Assembly: GCF_034653355.1 (NCBI RefSeq)
Contig: NZ_JAYEER010000002.1
Coordinates: 496,001-560,000, forward strand
Length of the DNA stretch: 64,000 nucleotides
Source of the DNA: Nitrospirillum sp034653355
GTDB lineage: Bacteria; Pseudomonadota; Alphaproteobacteria; Azospirillales; Azospirillaceae
Reading direction: 5' to 3'
The notes under the pieces were generated by a model that saw only the letters and a program-made list of their open reading frames with translations, ran no database searches and was not told the origin of the DNA. Position numbers and translations under genes: made by a program. Numbering within the stretch: the first letter of the stretch is position 1; each line of letters opens with the position of its first letter. Positions 1-8,902 of this stretch are shown piece after piece.

Positions 1-2924
1 TACTGGTAGTTGGACAGTGGCGTGTTCACACTGATGCGGGTTTCGCTGTAATACTGAGTCTGCCACAGGAAATCGAATCCACCGTTCTTGTAATCGATGT
101 TGGCGGTGAAGTTGTTGCGCGGTTCTTGTACTCCGCCCACGGTGTATTGCTTATCGCCTGTGCCCACCTTGTAATAATGACTAAAGGTGTGCAGATAATT
201 GACGCTAAAGTCGACCGCGCCGTAATTGTCCGGTAGCCCGAATTCGCTGAGGTTGATGCCGTAATTCAACTCCGCCTGCAAGGCCTTGAAGCTTTCGATG
301 GCCGCGTTGTAGTAGCCCTCCGACACCGACGTCACCTGGCCGGCGCTGTCGCGGGTGAAGGTGCTGCAGAAGGAATTGCCGGGGGCGCCGTCATAGCAGG
401 CGTCCAGCAGGTCCGTCGCGCCCAGCTGCGAGATCTCGTTGGTGATGTCGATGCTGATGTAATCGGCGGACAGCGTCAGGCCCGGGATATAACGCGGACG
501 CAGCACCGTGCCCACCGTCCAGCTGTCGGCGATCTCGTTCTGCAGATGCGGGTTGCCGGAGCTGGTGCCTGGGATGGTGAAGTCGACGATGTTGGAGGTG
601 AAAGGCTGGGTGATGCCGGCGGCGGCGCAATTGGCGGCGCGCTGGGCCGGGTTCGGACCGCCGTTAATGTAGCGGGCGTCACAGGGATCGTTGGCGGTGT
701 CGAAGATCTGGCCCGTGGGGCTGAAGGCCTCCGTCACGGCCGGGGCGCGGAACGACCGGGTGTAGTTGCCACGGAACTTGATGTCCGGGATGGGCTGGTA
801 GCTGCCACCGCCGGTGTAGGACCAAAAGGTGCCCGTCAGGTTGTTGTCGACGAAACGGGCGGAGCCCTCTAGCTCCAGATTGTAGATCAGCGGTACCTTC
901 ATGTTCGGTGCCACGACCGGAATGGTCACCTCGGTGAAGCCCTCATTAGTGTGGTACTCGCCCGCCACCGGGTCGATGGGAATGCTGTTACCGAATTGGG
1001 TGCGAGTGCCGTCGCCGTTGGGCTGCCCATAATAGAAGGCGCCGGGGTCGAAAGCTGTTGTTTCCCGGCGGTATTCATAACCGGCGGAGAACTTGGCGTC
1101 GCCGGCCGGTAGGTTGATAATGGTGCCGCCAATGTCGGCCAGCACGTCGTACTGGGCGTTGTTCTGCTTGGGATGGGCGATGGCGGTGATGTAGTCCGTT
1201 GCCGCCCTGCTCGCCTGATTGATACCAAAAATGTTAAGCGGCGCGCAGGTGCTGCTCAGCGTGGCGATGGCGGCGTTGGTGTAGCCGGGGGCGCAGACGA
1301 TGTTGCCGCTGCTGTCCCGCACCGCGTTGATGGCGTTGAAGAAGTTCTGGGTGACCACCTGCCGGTCGTCATTCGACGTTTCCGACTTGCCGTAGGTGCC
1401 CGTCACTTCCCAGTTGAAAGTGCGGTTGAGGGCGGAGAAGTCGCCCTCCAAGCCCGACACGACGCGATAGATGTTGGTCGTGGTGCGGAAGGCGCCGGTG
1501 GCCAAGTCGGTGTTGGCGCGTGCCATGTAAAAGGTGCTGGGGTCGGCGTCCGCGGCCACCAGGTTGTTGATGATGGTCTGGCGGTCGGCGGCGCTTAGAT
1601 AGGGGTTGTCCGTGCTCAAGGCCAGGTTGCCGTTGATGTCGCCCGCGTTGCCGAACAGGGCGGTGTTGTAGAAGGGCTGGTCGCGCAGGTTGGCGGCGCG
1701 CAGGTGGCCATACCACAGTTCGGTGTTGAAGCGGATATGGTCGGTCAGGTCGTAATGGCTGAGCAGGGTGACCTGGGTCCGGTTGCTTTCCGTCAGCAGA
1801 TTGCCGAAATCGCCAATGGGGAAGCCGCTGCCGCCCGCCTGATAAAGGGAGCTGCCCGTCAGCTGACCGTTAATGAAGGGCGTCAGCTGGCCGTTGGGGC
1901 CGAAGTACAGGGCCTGTCCGGTGTCATTGGTGATGGCGGACGAGGCTATACCCCGGGAAATGGGCACGCCGTCGTCCACCATGGGCATACCGGTGTTGGT
2001 GAAGACGTTGTAGTGCTCACCGCCAGAGTACAGTTGTTGGGTAAATGTATGGCCCTTGGTGGCGCTACCGAAGAAGTTGCCGGCGCCGCCGGCCGTCCCC
2101 TTGCGATCCTCGTCCGTCAGGCCATTCTGTTTGTCATACTGGACGGCGACGGTGATGTTGCCGCGGCCGTTGTTGAAGTTCCGGCCCAGTACGGCCGACG
2201 CATTGTAGTCAGCGGCGTCGCCATATTCCGACAGGCCGCTGGACACGCTGACGTCGGCGCCCTGGTAATCCTTTTTCAGGATGATGTTGACGGTGCCGGC
2301 GATGGCGTCAGAGCCGTAAGTGGGCGCACCACCCACCGCTATCACATCCACACGCTCAACCAGCGACGTGGGGATGGCCGATAGGTCCACCGGGCTGCCG
2401 GCGACGGCGCCGAAGATGGAGGAACTGTCGGAGGAGACGAAACGGCGGCCGTTGACCAGGGTCAGGGTGCGCTGGGAGCCGAGATTGTACAGGTTGACGT
2501 AGGTCTGGCCGGCGCCGAAGGAACCCTGACTGCCCACCGGGCTGTTGGCCGGCACGCTGAAGGCCGGCAGTTCTTGCAGCGCCTGACCCAGGTTGGTGAA
2601 GCCACGCTTGGCGATCTCGTCGGCGCCCAGGACTTCGGCCGGCTGCATGGTATCGAAGTTGGCGCGCTTGATGCGGGAGCCGGTGATGACGATTTCATTG
2701 AGGGAGGTCGTCTGCTGCGTGCCGGTGTCGGCGGTGTCGGCCGGCTGCTGAGCGGCCTGTGCCACCTGCGCTGGCTGGGTCGGCGCTGGAGTTGCATCCC
2801 CGCCCTGCTGAGCCCAGGCGCCGGCGGCTGTCCCCATAGCGCCGATGGCGGCACCAACCATTAAGAAGAAACGCAAGCAATTGACTTTGCGGGAAGAATG
2901 CGACGATTGGGTAGACCGGCCCAT
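1..2924 (-). CDS. TonB-dependent outer-membrane receptor (3' end outside window)
   Basis: The frame is open from an ATG at 2924 to the window edge, giving at least 974 codons, so the C-terminus is missing. The N-terminus has a basic, then hydrophobic stretch (CLRFFLMVGAAIGAMGTAAG) ending near AWA-QQ, which reads as a signal peptide. A TonB-box-like segment NEIVITGSRIKR follows, then a plug domain with LGQALQELPAF, RTLTLVNGRR, and VERVDVI...GSDAIAGTVNIIL. These are standard for TonB-dependent receptors of the large Caulobacter/sphingomonad type that import an unknown nutrient across the outer membrane. It lies 304 bp downstream of the fructokinase gene on the same strand, so it could extend the sucrose locus or be a separate unit. 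Substrate cannot be assigned. Confidence 0.9.
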   Translation of the reverse strand, partial: MGRSTQSSHSSRKVNCLRFFLMVGAAIGAMGTAAGAWAQQGGDATPAPTQPAQVAQAAQQPADTADTGTQQTTSLNEIVITGSRIKRANFDTMQPAEVLGADEIAKRGFTNLGQALQELPAFSVPANSPVGSQGSFGAGQTYVNLYNLGSQRTLTLVNGRRFVSSDSSSIFGAVAGSPVDLSAIPTSLVERVDVIAVGGAPTYGSDAIAGTVNIILKKDYQGADVSVSSGLSEYGDAADYNASAVLGRNFNNGRGNITVAVQYDKQNGLTDEDRKGTAGGAGNFFGSATKGHTFTQQLYSGGEHYNVFTNTGMPMVDDGVPISRGIASSAITNDTGQALYFGPNGQLTPFINGQLTGSSLYQAGGSGFPIGDFGNLLTESNRTQVTLLSHYDLTDHIRFNTELWYGHLRAANLRDQPFYNTALFGNAGDINGNLALSTDNPYLSAADRQTIINNLVAADADPSTFYMARANTDLATGAFRTTTNIYRVVSGLEGDFSALNRTFNWEVTGTYGKSETSNDDRQVVTQNFFNAINAVRDSSGNIVCAPGYTNAAIATLSSTCAPLNIFGINQASRAATDYITAIAHPKQNNAQYDVLADIGGTIINLPAGDAKFSAGYEYRRETTAFDPGAFYYGQPNGDGTRTQFGNSIPIDPVAGEYHTNEGFTEVTIPVVAPNMKVPLIYNLELEGSARFVDNNLTGTFWSYTGGGSYQPIPDIKFRGNYTRSFRAPAVTEAFSPTGQIFDTANDPCDARYINGGPNPAQRAANCAAAGITQPFTSNIVDFTIPGTSSGNPHLQNEIADSWTVGTVLRPRYIPGLTLSADYISIDITNEISQLGATDLLDACYDGAPGNSFCSTFTRDSAGQVTSVSEGYYNAAIESFKALQAELNYGINLSEFGLPDNYGAVDFSVNYLHTFSHYYKVGTGDKQYTVGGVQEPRNNFTANIDYKNGGFDFLWQTQYYSETRISVNTPLSNYQ

Positions 2925-3228
2925 AGTTGCCCCCGATGTTTTTGATACCCGTTATGGCATCAATGGGAGGTTGACCAATCGGTCAGGGTCAATCCTGTTT
3001 TGTTGCTCCCTTGTTAGTGTTGAAAACGAACGTCGCAAGAATGCAACACAATGGATGAAATTTTATAACTTTCTGGTGCGGCGAAATGCCCGCGACCAAT
3101 CCATTCGGAATAGGGCGGCTCAACCTGTTGGCGTGCCCGTTCGGGTTGTGTGATTACGACAGTAGCTTGGTTGTTTCAGCGACGTACCGATGAATGACGA
3201 CGGGGGCGCGACTCAGGCAAGAGCGGTT
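2925..3228. other. Intergenic region upstream of the partial receptor
   Basis: No credible gene. It holds the presumed promoter of the receptor at 1-2924. The one distinct element is an inverted repeat at 2972-2985, TGACC-AATC-GGTCA, 48 bp upstream of the receptor start. It is a possible repressor site of unknown owner. It does not match the LacI-type operators at 8650 and 8806. No clear terminator was found behind the fructokinase gene. Confidence 0.4.
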
Positions 3229-4149
3229 TCAAGACGCGTCCCAACCCAGGGCCAAGGCTCCGGCGAGGCCTGAGCCGGTATCCAGGCCGGGGGGGACGAT
3301 GAAACCGGTCAGGCCGTCGGCCAGGGCGGGATGGTCGATGTAGCCGCCGATATGGTGTTCTGCGTGGTGGCGCACCTTGTCCAGCAGGCCGGGGCGTCCA
3401 CCCACGCCGCCGCCGATGACGATGCGCTGGGGTGACAGGGCGAACAGCAGGTTGGCCGCCATCTGGCCCAGGTAGTCGCCCACCAGGTCCCAGATGGGAT
3501 GGTCGTCGGCCAGCTCCGTGGCCGGCCGGCCCACGCGCGCCTCGATGGCCGGGCCGCAGGCCAGTCCCTCCAGGCAATCGCCGTGATAAGGGCAATGGCC
3601 AGCATAGGGGTCGCGCGCCGGATCGCGGCGCACCAGCAGGTGGCCGCCCTCGGGATGCACCAGGCCATGCTGCGGCCGGCCACCCACCACCACGCCCACG
3701 CCGATGCCCGTGCCCACGGTCACGTAGACATGGCTGTCCAGGCCCTGAGCGGCACCCCAGCGGCCCTCGCCCAGGGCGGCGCCGTTGACGTCGGTGTCGA
3801 TGGCGACAGGGACACCCCCCTCCTTCAAGTGTCCAAGCGCGTTGGCCAGGTGATCGCGCACCGGCGCGCCGGCCCAGCCCGGCTTGGGCGTGCGGGTGAT
3901 GCTGCCGTACTCCGGGCGGTGGGGATCGAGTTGCAAGGGCCCGAAGCTGGCGACGCCGACGGCGTCCAGCCCGCCCATGCGGCCGGCCAGGTCGCGCAAA
4001 GCCACCACGCACCGCGCCAGCGTCTCCTCCGGCGTGGTGGTCGGGATGCGGATGGTGTCGATGGATCGCGGTCGCGTGGCGCCGTCCATGACGGCCGCGC
4101 CCACGATGGCCTTGGTGCCGCCCAGTTCCACCGCCCCAATGCGCTTCAT
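3229..4149 (-). CDS. ROK-family fructokinase, copy A
   Basis: 306-residue ROK sugar kinase, most likely phosphorylating the fructose released by the adjacent sucrose-cleaving enzyme (EC 2.7.1.4). Visible features are the phosphate-binding ELGGTK at residues 8-13, the catalytic Asp at about 120 in IDTDVNGAALGE, VGTGIGVG near 145-152, and the zinc-type cluster H170, C186, H189, C192 in GHCPYHGDCLEG, typical of ROK fructokinases. The ATG at 4149 overlaps the TGA of the amylosucrase gene (ATGA), so the pair is translationally coupled. An upstream in-frame ATG at 4290 was rejected because its extra 47 residues are the antisense-like reading of the neighbour. The gene is almost identical to 11631-12551; the proteins differ only by I/V and the last residue (S/P). 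Confidence 0.93.
   Translation of the reverse strand: MKRIGAVELGGTKAIVGAAVMDGATRPRSIDTIRIPTTTPEETLARCVVALRDLAGRMGGLDAVGVASFGPLQLDPHRPEYGSITRTPKPGWAGAPVRDHLANALGHLKEGGVPVAIDTDVNGAALGEGRWGAAQGLDSHVYVTVGTGIGVGVVVGGRPQHGLVHPEGGHLLVRRDPARDPYAGHCPYHGDCLEGLACGPAIEARVGRPATELADDHPIWDLVGDYLGQMAANLLFALSPQRIVIGGGVGGRPGLLDKVRHHAEHHIGGYIDHPALADGLTGFIVPPGLDTGSGLAGALALGWDAS
3229..4149. repeat. Direct repeat unit A (partner 11631-12551)
   Basis: The 921-bp fructokinase coding sequence occurs twice in the same orientation, 8402 bp apart. By eye I count nine base differences, two of them at the extreme 3' end. Similarity stops sharply at both ends: the sequences upstream of the ATG are unrelated in the two copies. 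No insertion sequence flanks either copy. Confidence 0.95.
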
Positions 4150-6002
4150 GCTGAAACCTCGATCCAACGGGCCTGCCATGGCCCCAAGGGCAGGGCCGCC
4201 GGATCGATAGGGCCCTCCGCCACCGCGTCCCGCCCGGACGCGGCGGGCAGCGATATCGTGACCGTCTGGCCCGTCAGGTTGGCCAGGCACAGCAGGGGCC
4301 GGGAGCCGGTACGTCGGAAGCCCAAGACCCCCGCCGGCAAGCCAGCCAGGGGCTGCGCGGGTTCCGCGCCGTGCAGGGCGGGCAGGCCGGCGCGTGCCTT
4401 GATCAGCCGGCGCAAGGCGGTATGGAACGCGCCTGCGGCGGTGGCGTCGTCATCGCGTCCGGCGGCCCGGTCCCAGTCCATGTCCGGCCGGTGCAGCCAG
4501 CGGCCTTCGCCGGCGGGCAGACTGGACAGCGGGGCGTTGGTCAGCGCGACCTCGTCCCCCATGTACAGCACCGGCAGGCCATCCAGCGCCAGGGTCACCT
4601 GGTACAGCTGCAGCAGACGGGCCAATGCCGCGTCCGTGTCCGGTTCGCCAGGGCGCCCGCCAGGCCGCAGGCCCACCAGCGAGGCCGCCATACCGTTGGT
4701 GCTGGGGGCGCCGCCGCCGTCCGCCTGGAAGGCGGCGCCCAGGGCGTAACTGCCCGGCAGGGCGCCGGCGTAGAAGGCGGACACCCGGTGCAGCGCCTCA
4801 TGCGGTATCAGGGTGGCCAGTGCGTCCCAGATGATGTCGTCATGGCAGCGGACATAGGTGATCCAGGCCGCCTGCCGGGGCCGGCCAGCCAGCCGGTCCA
4901 GCAGGGCGTGGGCGGGGTCCGCGTCGCCGGTGGCCTGGGCCAGCCACAGGGCCGTCATCATGCCGTTGTTGTAGGCCAGATGGCATTCGTTGGCGGCTGG
5001 CAGGCCGCTGGCCTCATCCCGCCCGAAGAAGGACACGACGTCGTCCGGGTCGACGATGGCCTCGCCCTTCAGCAGCACGCCCGGGGCCGCGATGGCCAGC
5101 AGCGCCCGCCAGGCCCGCACCACCCAATGGGTCTGCGGCAGCCCCCGGCAGGAGGTGCCCGGCGCCTTCCACAGGAAGGGCGTGCTGTCCAGGCGGAAGA
5201 TGTCGACGCCCTGGTTGGCCAGGTGCAGCAGCACCTCCAGCATTTCCTGGAAAACCGCCGGGTTGGCGTAGTTCAGGTCCCACTGGTAGGGATAGAAGGT
5301 GGTCCACACCCAGGCTTGGCCACCGTCGCGCGCCAAGCTGGGTTCGGGCGTGAAGTTGCCCGGCGCCGTCTTGGGGAACACCTGGCCCAGGGTGGCTTCA
5401 TAGGTGGCCACGGCGTCGGCGCTGTCCAGCACATGGTAATAGGCGCGGTAGTGGGGGTCCCCCGATCGCGCCGCCCGGGCCCAGGCGTGGTCGCGGGCGG
5501 TGTGGTTGCACACCACGTCCAGGCACAGGGACATGCCGGCGGCATGCGCGGCCTCGGCCAGGGCCGCCAGGTCCTCCGTGCGGCCCAGCCGGGGCTCGAC
5601 CGACCGGTAGTCGGCCACGGCGAAGCCGCCATCATTGTCACCGGGCTGCATGGCAAGCAGGGGCAGCGGGTGCAGATAGGTCACGCCCAGGTCGGCCAGA
5701 TAGCCCAGCCGTCGCTGGACGCCAGGCAGCGTGCCGGCGAAGCGGTCGACATAGAAGCAATAGCCCAGTTGGTCCGGGCGCTGGAACCAGTCGGGCTCCA
5801 CCAGTCGCCGCGCGTCGCGTTCGGCCAGGGCCGCGGGGCGGTCCAGAGCCGCCTGGGACACGGTATCGCGCACCCCGGCCAGCCAGTCCCCCAATGCCGG
5901 GGCATCGCCGTAGAGGCGGCGCAGCAGCGCCTCCGCCGTCGGCCAGTGGCGCTCCAGGCGCGCACGCAAGTCCGTGGCCCGGCTGGGATGGGAAGAAGTC
6001 AT
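4146..6002 (-). CDS. GH13 subfamily 4 amylosucrase / sucrose hydrolase
   Basis: 618-residue cytoplasmic enzyme that cleaves sucrose, either transferring glucose to an alpha-1,4-glucan (amylosucrase) or to water (sucrose hydrolase, SuxB-like); sequence alone does not decide which. The family core is clear: LGVTYLHPLPLL, GDNDGGFAVADYR, DVVCNHT, nucleophile D272 in FRLDSTPFLWK, acid/base E314 in LKGEAIVDPDDVV, and H387-D388 in YVRCHDDIIW. Length fits the family (about 600-630). I chose ATG 6002, after GGGACTTCACGGC, because family homology begins soon after it. The in-frame ATG at 6137 would add 45 unrelated residues and overlap the receptor gene. It is downstream of the receptor and coupled to the fructokinase, which handles the released fructose. 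Confidence 0.92.
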   Translation of the reverse strand: MTSSHPSRATDLRARLERHWPTAEALLRRLYGDAPALGDWLAGVRDTVSQAALDRPAALAERDARRLVEPDWFQRPDQLGYCFYVDRFAGTLPGVQRRLGYLADLGVTYLHPLPLLAMQPGDNDGGFAVADYRSVEPRLGRTEDLAALAEAAHAAGMSLCLDVVCNHTARDHAWARAARSGDPHYRAYYHVLDSADAVATYEATLGQVFPKTAPGNFTPEPSLARDGGQAWVWTTFYPYQWDLNYANPAVFQEMLEVLLHLANQGVDIFRLDSTPFLWKAPGTSCRGLPQTHWVVRAWRALLAIAAPGVLLKGEAIVDPDDVVSFFGRDEASGLPAANECHLAYNNGMMTALWLAQATGDADPAHALLDRLAGRPRQAAWITYVRCHDDIIWDALATLIPHEALHRVSAFYAGALPGSYALGAAFQADGGGAPSTNGMAASLVGLRPGGRPGEPDTDAALARLLQLYQVTLALDGLPVLYMGDEVALTNAPLSSLPAGEGRWLHRPDMDWDRAAGRDDDATAAGAFHTALRRLIKARAGLPALHGAEPAQPLAGLPAGVLGFRRTGSRPLLCLANLTGQTVTISLPAASGRDAVAEGPIDPAALPLGPWQARWIEVSA

Positions 6003-6096
6003 GCCGTGAAGTCCCAGAATGATCGGAAAAAAGACCGGCTGGCGGGGATGGATTCGCCACTGGGGAGGGGGGTGGGATCCGCCAGCCGGCACAGGA

Positions 6097-8562
6097 TCAG
6101 AAGCTGTACTTGACCCCGGTCTTGAAGGTGCGGCCATTGATGGACCGCGCCAGCAGGATGCCGTTGCTGGGCACGGCGTCGGTGGTGCCGTCCACCTCCG
6201 TCAGGCCCAGGGTGTTGAACAGGTTGTTGGCGGAGAAGGACCAGACGATGTCGTTGGTCAGGTTATAGGTCGCGAACAAGTTGACCTGCGCATAACCGGG
6301 CATCACCAGCTTGTTGGTGGTGTCGGCGTAGCTGTCGGTCGTGCCGATGATGTTCACGCCCACGCTGTAGTCGTTGCCCACATAGGACGGCGTGATCTGA
6401 TAGACGAAATCGGCCTGGCGCTGGGGCACGTTGCCCACGTCGCTGGGGGTGATCTCGTCCTTGGTGATGCGGGAATGGGTATAGGTGACGCCCGCGTCCA
6501 GCTGGAAGGCGCCGTAGCGGTAACTGGCCTCCAGCTCAGCCCCCTCCGCGTCATAGACGCGGGAGATGAAGCGCTGGGTCAGCGAGGTCACGTCCTGGTT
6601 GGCTTCCTCGGTGTTGGCGTAGAAGCCGGTGAGGAAGACGCTGAGGCCGACGTCCGACCGCCATTTCACGCCGCCTTCGGCCTGTTTCACCTTGTTCACC
6701 GCGTTCTGGTAGGCGGTGGAGCCATCGGGGTTGATGGAGCCGAAGGCCAGGCGGTCGGCGTTGGCGCGCCCACCCTCGCTGTAGCGCACGAACAGCGCCA
6801 GATCGCGGTCGATGGCGTAGTTGGCGCCGATGGAATAGGAGATGTAGTGCCAGTCGTAGTTGACCGGGTTGGCCGCCGACTGGTTGACGACCGGCACCGT
6901 CAGCTCCGGCACCTGCAGCACACCGTCCTGGTTCACGTCCAGGGACGTGGTGCCCGTGGGTCCGGCGTAGCTGCCCGAGGCATGGCCATAATCGTAGCGC
7001 AGGCTGGCGTCCACCGTCAGCTTGTCCCAGGCCCAGTTCAGGGCGGCATAGGGCGCGTCGATGTCATAGTGCATGTCATAGCTGCGCACGCAGCAATTGC
7101 CCCAGTAGGGCTCGCCATAGGCGACCAGGCCGTTGGAGGTGACGGCCTTGCCACTGGCGTTCAGCACGTTCAGCAGCGCGCCGTCCTTGCCGTTGACCGT
7201 CTCAAGATAGGTGTTCCAGTGCCAGTCCATGTCGATGTTCTGGCGGGCCTTGTAATAACCGAAGGAGACAGCGCCCTTGCCCAGGGGCAAAGTGTCCAGC
7301 GTCTTGGTGACCTTCAGGTCGTTGGTGTAGGTGCCCAGGTCGTTGAGCTTGACGTTGAACAGGGCGATGCGGGATGCCAGCCCGTTGCCGCCCACGCTGG
7401 CGGCGCCGACCGTCTGGCCGGCGTTGGGACCACTGGCGTATTGCAGGGTGGCGCCGGTGCCGCCGATCTCCGTCGCCAGGACGGAGGCGCGGTCCACCTC
7501 CTGCGGGTAGGGGCCGACGAAGTCGCCGGTGTTGTCCGCCACGCGGAACTTATCGTCCAGCGTCCAGCCGGGCGCCACCTCGAACGAGGCCTCGCCGCCG
7601 AACGCGGTGCTGACGGGGTGATAGCCGTCGCCGATGTTGGTGGTCAGGCGGTTGCCGTTGGCATCTATCGCCAGGTCCTTGCGGAAGTAGGGTGATTGGA
7701 AGGCGCCGCTCAGCGCGTCGAATCCGGGCAGGGAGGAGATGTGCGGGTCGCTGCCGCTGCCGGAAATGGCCAGCGGCACCGGCAGGTAAACGGGCGACCG
7801 GTCGTTCAGGTATTTGAAGTCCAGGCGAATGAAGCCCTTTTCCATGTCGTGGGTGACGTTGGCCTTCATCTGGCCGCCGTTCATGGCGTCGTCATAGCCG
7901 ACGGAACGTGGGCCCTCGCCGGTGTGGTAATAACCGCCGACATGGAAGCGCCAGCCGGGGGCGATGGGACCGCCGTAGGCGAAATCGGCCCGGGTCTCGT
8001 TGTAATCCAACCCCCGGGTCAGGCCGATGGCCCCGCCTTCCTTCTCGCCCGTGTCGCTGACGAAGTTGATGACGCCGCCCGGCGCGTTGCTGGCGAAGGT
8101 GGAGGCGGAGCCGCCGCGGATGGCCTCGACCCGCGCGATGTTGTAGTCGGCGCGCAGATAGGTGTCGGCGGTGCCGAAGGCGATGTCGCCGAACTGCATG
8201 ACCGGCAGGCCATCCTCCTGCAACTGCAGGAACTTGGCACCGCCGGAGGCGACCGGCAGGCCGCGCACGGCGATGTTGGCGTTGCCTTCGCCGCCCGACG
8301 CCTCCGCCCGGAAGCCGGGGATGTTACGCAGGATGTCGGCGGCGCTGCTGGGGGCGGATTGGGCGATCTGGTCCGGGTTCAGTGTGCTGACCGAGACGCT
8401 GGTGTTGAACTTCGACTGCGGCAGGGCGGTGGCGGTGATGACGATCTCATCCAGATCCAGCCCTTGCTGGGCCGGGCCCTTGGTGGGGTCCTCGGCCGCC
8501 AGGGCGGGCGTGGCGGTGACGGCGGCGCCCAGCAGCAGGGCGCGGGCCAAATGGCGCTTCAT
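6097..8562 (-). CDS. TonB-dependent receptor of the sucrose locus (SuxA-like)
   Basis: 821-residue outer-membrane receptor, inferred to import sucrose with TonB energy. The signal peptide runs from MKRHLARALLLG to ATPALA-AED. A TonB-box-like region LDEIVITATALPQSKF is followed by the plug (SSAADILRNIPGF, VEAIRGGSASTFASNAPGGV), then a beta-barrel ending in the usual aromatic C-terminus (GVKYSF). ATG 8562 has a good GGGAG ribosome-binding site; the in-frame ATG at 8664 would put 34 basic residues before the signal peptide. The gene heads the operon receptor - amylosucrase - fructokinase and is divergent from the transporter. In Xanthomonas, suxA sits with suxB, suxC and the LacI-family suxR, which is the basis for the substrate inference. 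Confidence 0.9.
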   Translation of the reverse strand: MKRHLARALLLGAAVTATPALAAEDPTKGPAQQGLDLDEIVITATALPQSKFNTSVSVSTLNPDQIAQSAPSSAADILRNIPGFRAEASGGEGNANIAVRGLPVASGGAKFLQLQEDGLPVMQFGDIAFGTADTYLRADYNIARVEAIRGGSASTFASNAPGGVINFVSDTGEKEGGAIGLTRGLDYNETRADFAYGGPIAPGWRFHVGGYYHTGEGPRSVGYDDAMNGGQMKANVTHDMEKGFIRLDFKYLNDRSPVYLPVPLAISGSGSDPHISSLPGFDALSGAFQSPYFRKDLAIDANGNRLTTNIGDGYHPVSTAFGGEASFEVAPGWTLDDKFRVADNTGDFVGPYPQEVDRASVLATEIGGTGATLQYASGPNAGQTVGAASVGGNGLASRIALFNVKLNDLGTYTNDLKVTKTLDTLPLGKGAVSFGYYKARQNIDMDWHWNTYLETVNGKDGALLNVLNASGKAVTSNGLVAYGEPYWGNCCVRSYDMHYDIDAPYAALNWAWDKLTVDASLRYDYGHASGSYAGPTGTTSLDVNQDGVLQVPELTVPVVNQSAANPVNYDWHYISYSIGANYAIDRDLALFVRYSEGGRANADRLAFGSINPDGSTAYQNAVNKVKQAEGGVKWRSDVGLSVFLTGFYANTEEANQDVTSLTQRFISRVYDAEGAELEASYRYGAFQLDAGVTYTHSRITKDEITPSDVGNVPQRQADFVYQITPSYVGNDYSVGVNIIGTTDSYADTTNKLVMPGYAQVNLFATYNLTNDIVWSFSANNLFNTLGLTEVDGTTDAVPSNGILLARSINGRTFKTGVKYSF

Positions 8563-8649
8563 GGCGATCTCCCTCGTTCGTTCTTTTTTTGATTGTCGTT
8601 TTGGGGACGGCCTCCCCGGCCGCCTCGACGTCGTTACCCAAACATACGC

Positions 8650-8663
8650 TACAACCGATTGCA
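8650..8663. promoter_or_regulatory. LacI-type operator 1 (receptor side)
   Basis: TACAACCGATTGCA is a two-mismatch version of the palindrome TGCAATCGATTGCA with the central CG typical of LacI-family operators. It lies 88 bp upstream of the receptor start codon. The likely ligand is the LacI regulator encoded at 10473-11570. Confidence 0.6.
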
Positions 8664-8781
8664 ATCTTCTTTTTCAGCGATTTCTCGGGCCGTGTGGCGA
8701 TCGTTTGCAACAAGCGAAGGGAAGTAAAGGCAAAGACTCAACGATCTCAGGCGCATGCCCGTCAAAAAGTCGCCGGAGCCG

Positions 8782-8811
8782 TTGTCATTCGGCAGCTTCC
8801 AAAAATACAAT
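8782..8811 (+). promoter_or_regulatory. Putative sigma70 promoter of the sugar transporter
   Basis: TTGTCA at 8782-8787 and TACAAT at 8806-8811 are separated by 18 bp. The -10 hexamer is part of LacI-type operator 2, so repressor binding would block RNA polymerase directly. Confidence 0.5.
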
Positions 8812-8819
8812 CGATTGCA
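8806..8819. promoter_or_regulatory. LacI-type operator 2 (transporter side)
   Basis: TACAATCGATTGCA differs from the perfect palindrome TGCAATCGATTGCA at one base. It lies 84 bp upstream of the transporter ATG and overlaps the predicted -10 element. Together with operator 1 it frames the divergent control region. A third, weak half-site (CGTTTGCA) is at 8702-8709. Confidence 0.65.
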
Positions 8820-8902
8820 ATTCCCCCGCGATGGCGTCAAGGTGCGTCGTTCCCGGGTTCGGGCCCGGGCCGAAAGACAAGCAAAATTCAAGGGAGGACG
8901 GG

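Noticed and set aside
2845..3153. Plus-strand 102-codon frame upstream of the first receptor
   Set aside because: It overlaps the receptor signal peptide on the other strand and lacks any recognisable domain.
4371..7695. Long plus-strand open frames (4371-6113, 6019-7695) opposite amylosucrase and the receptor
   Set aside because: They mirror the codon bias of the real minus-strand genes; the translations are Gly/Gln/His/Val-rich with no domains.
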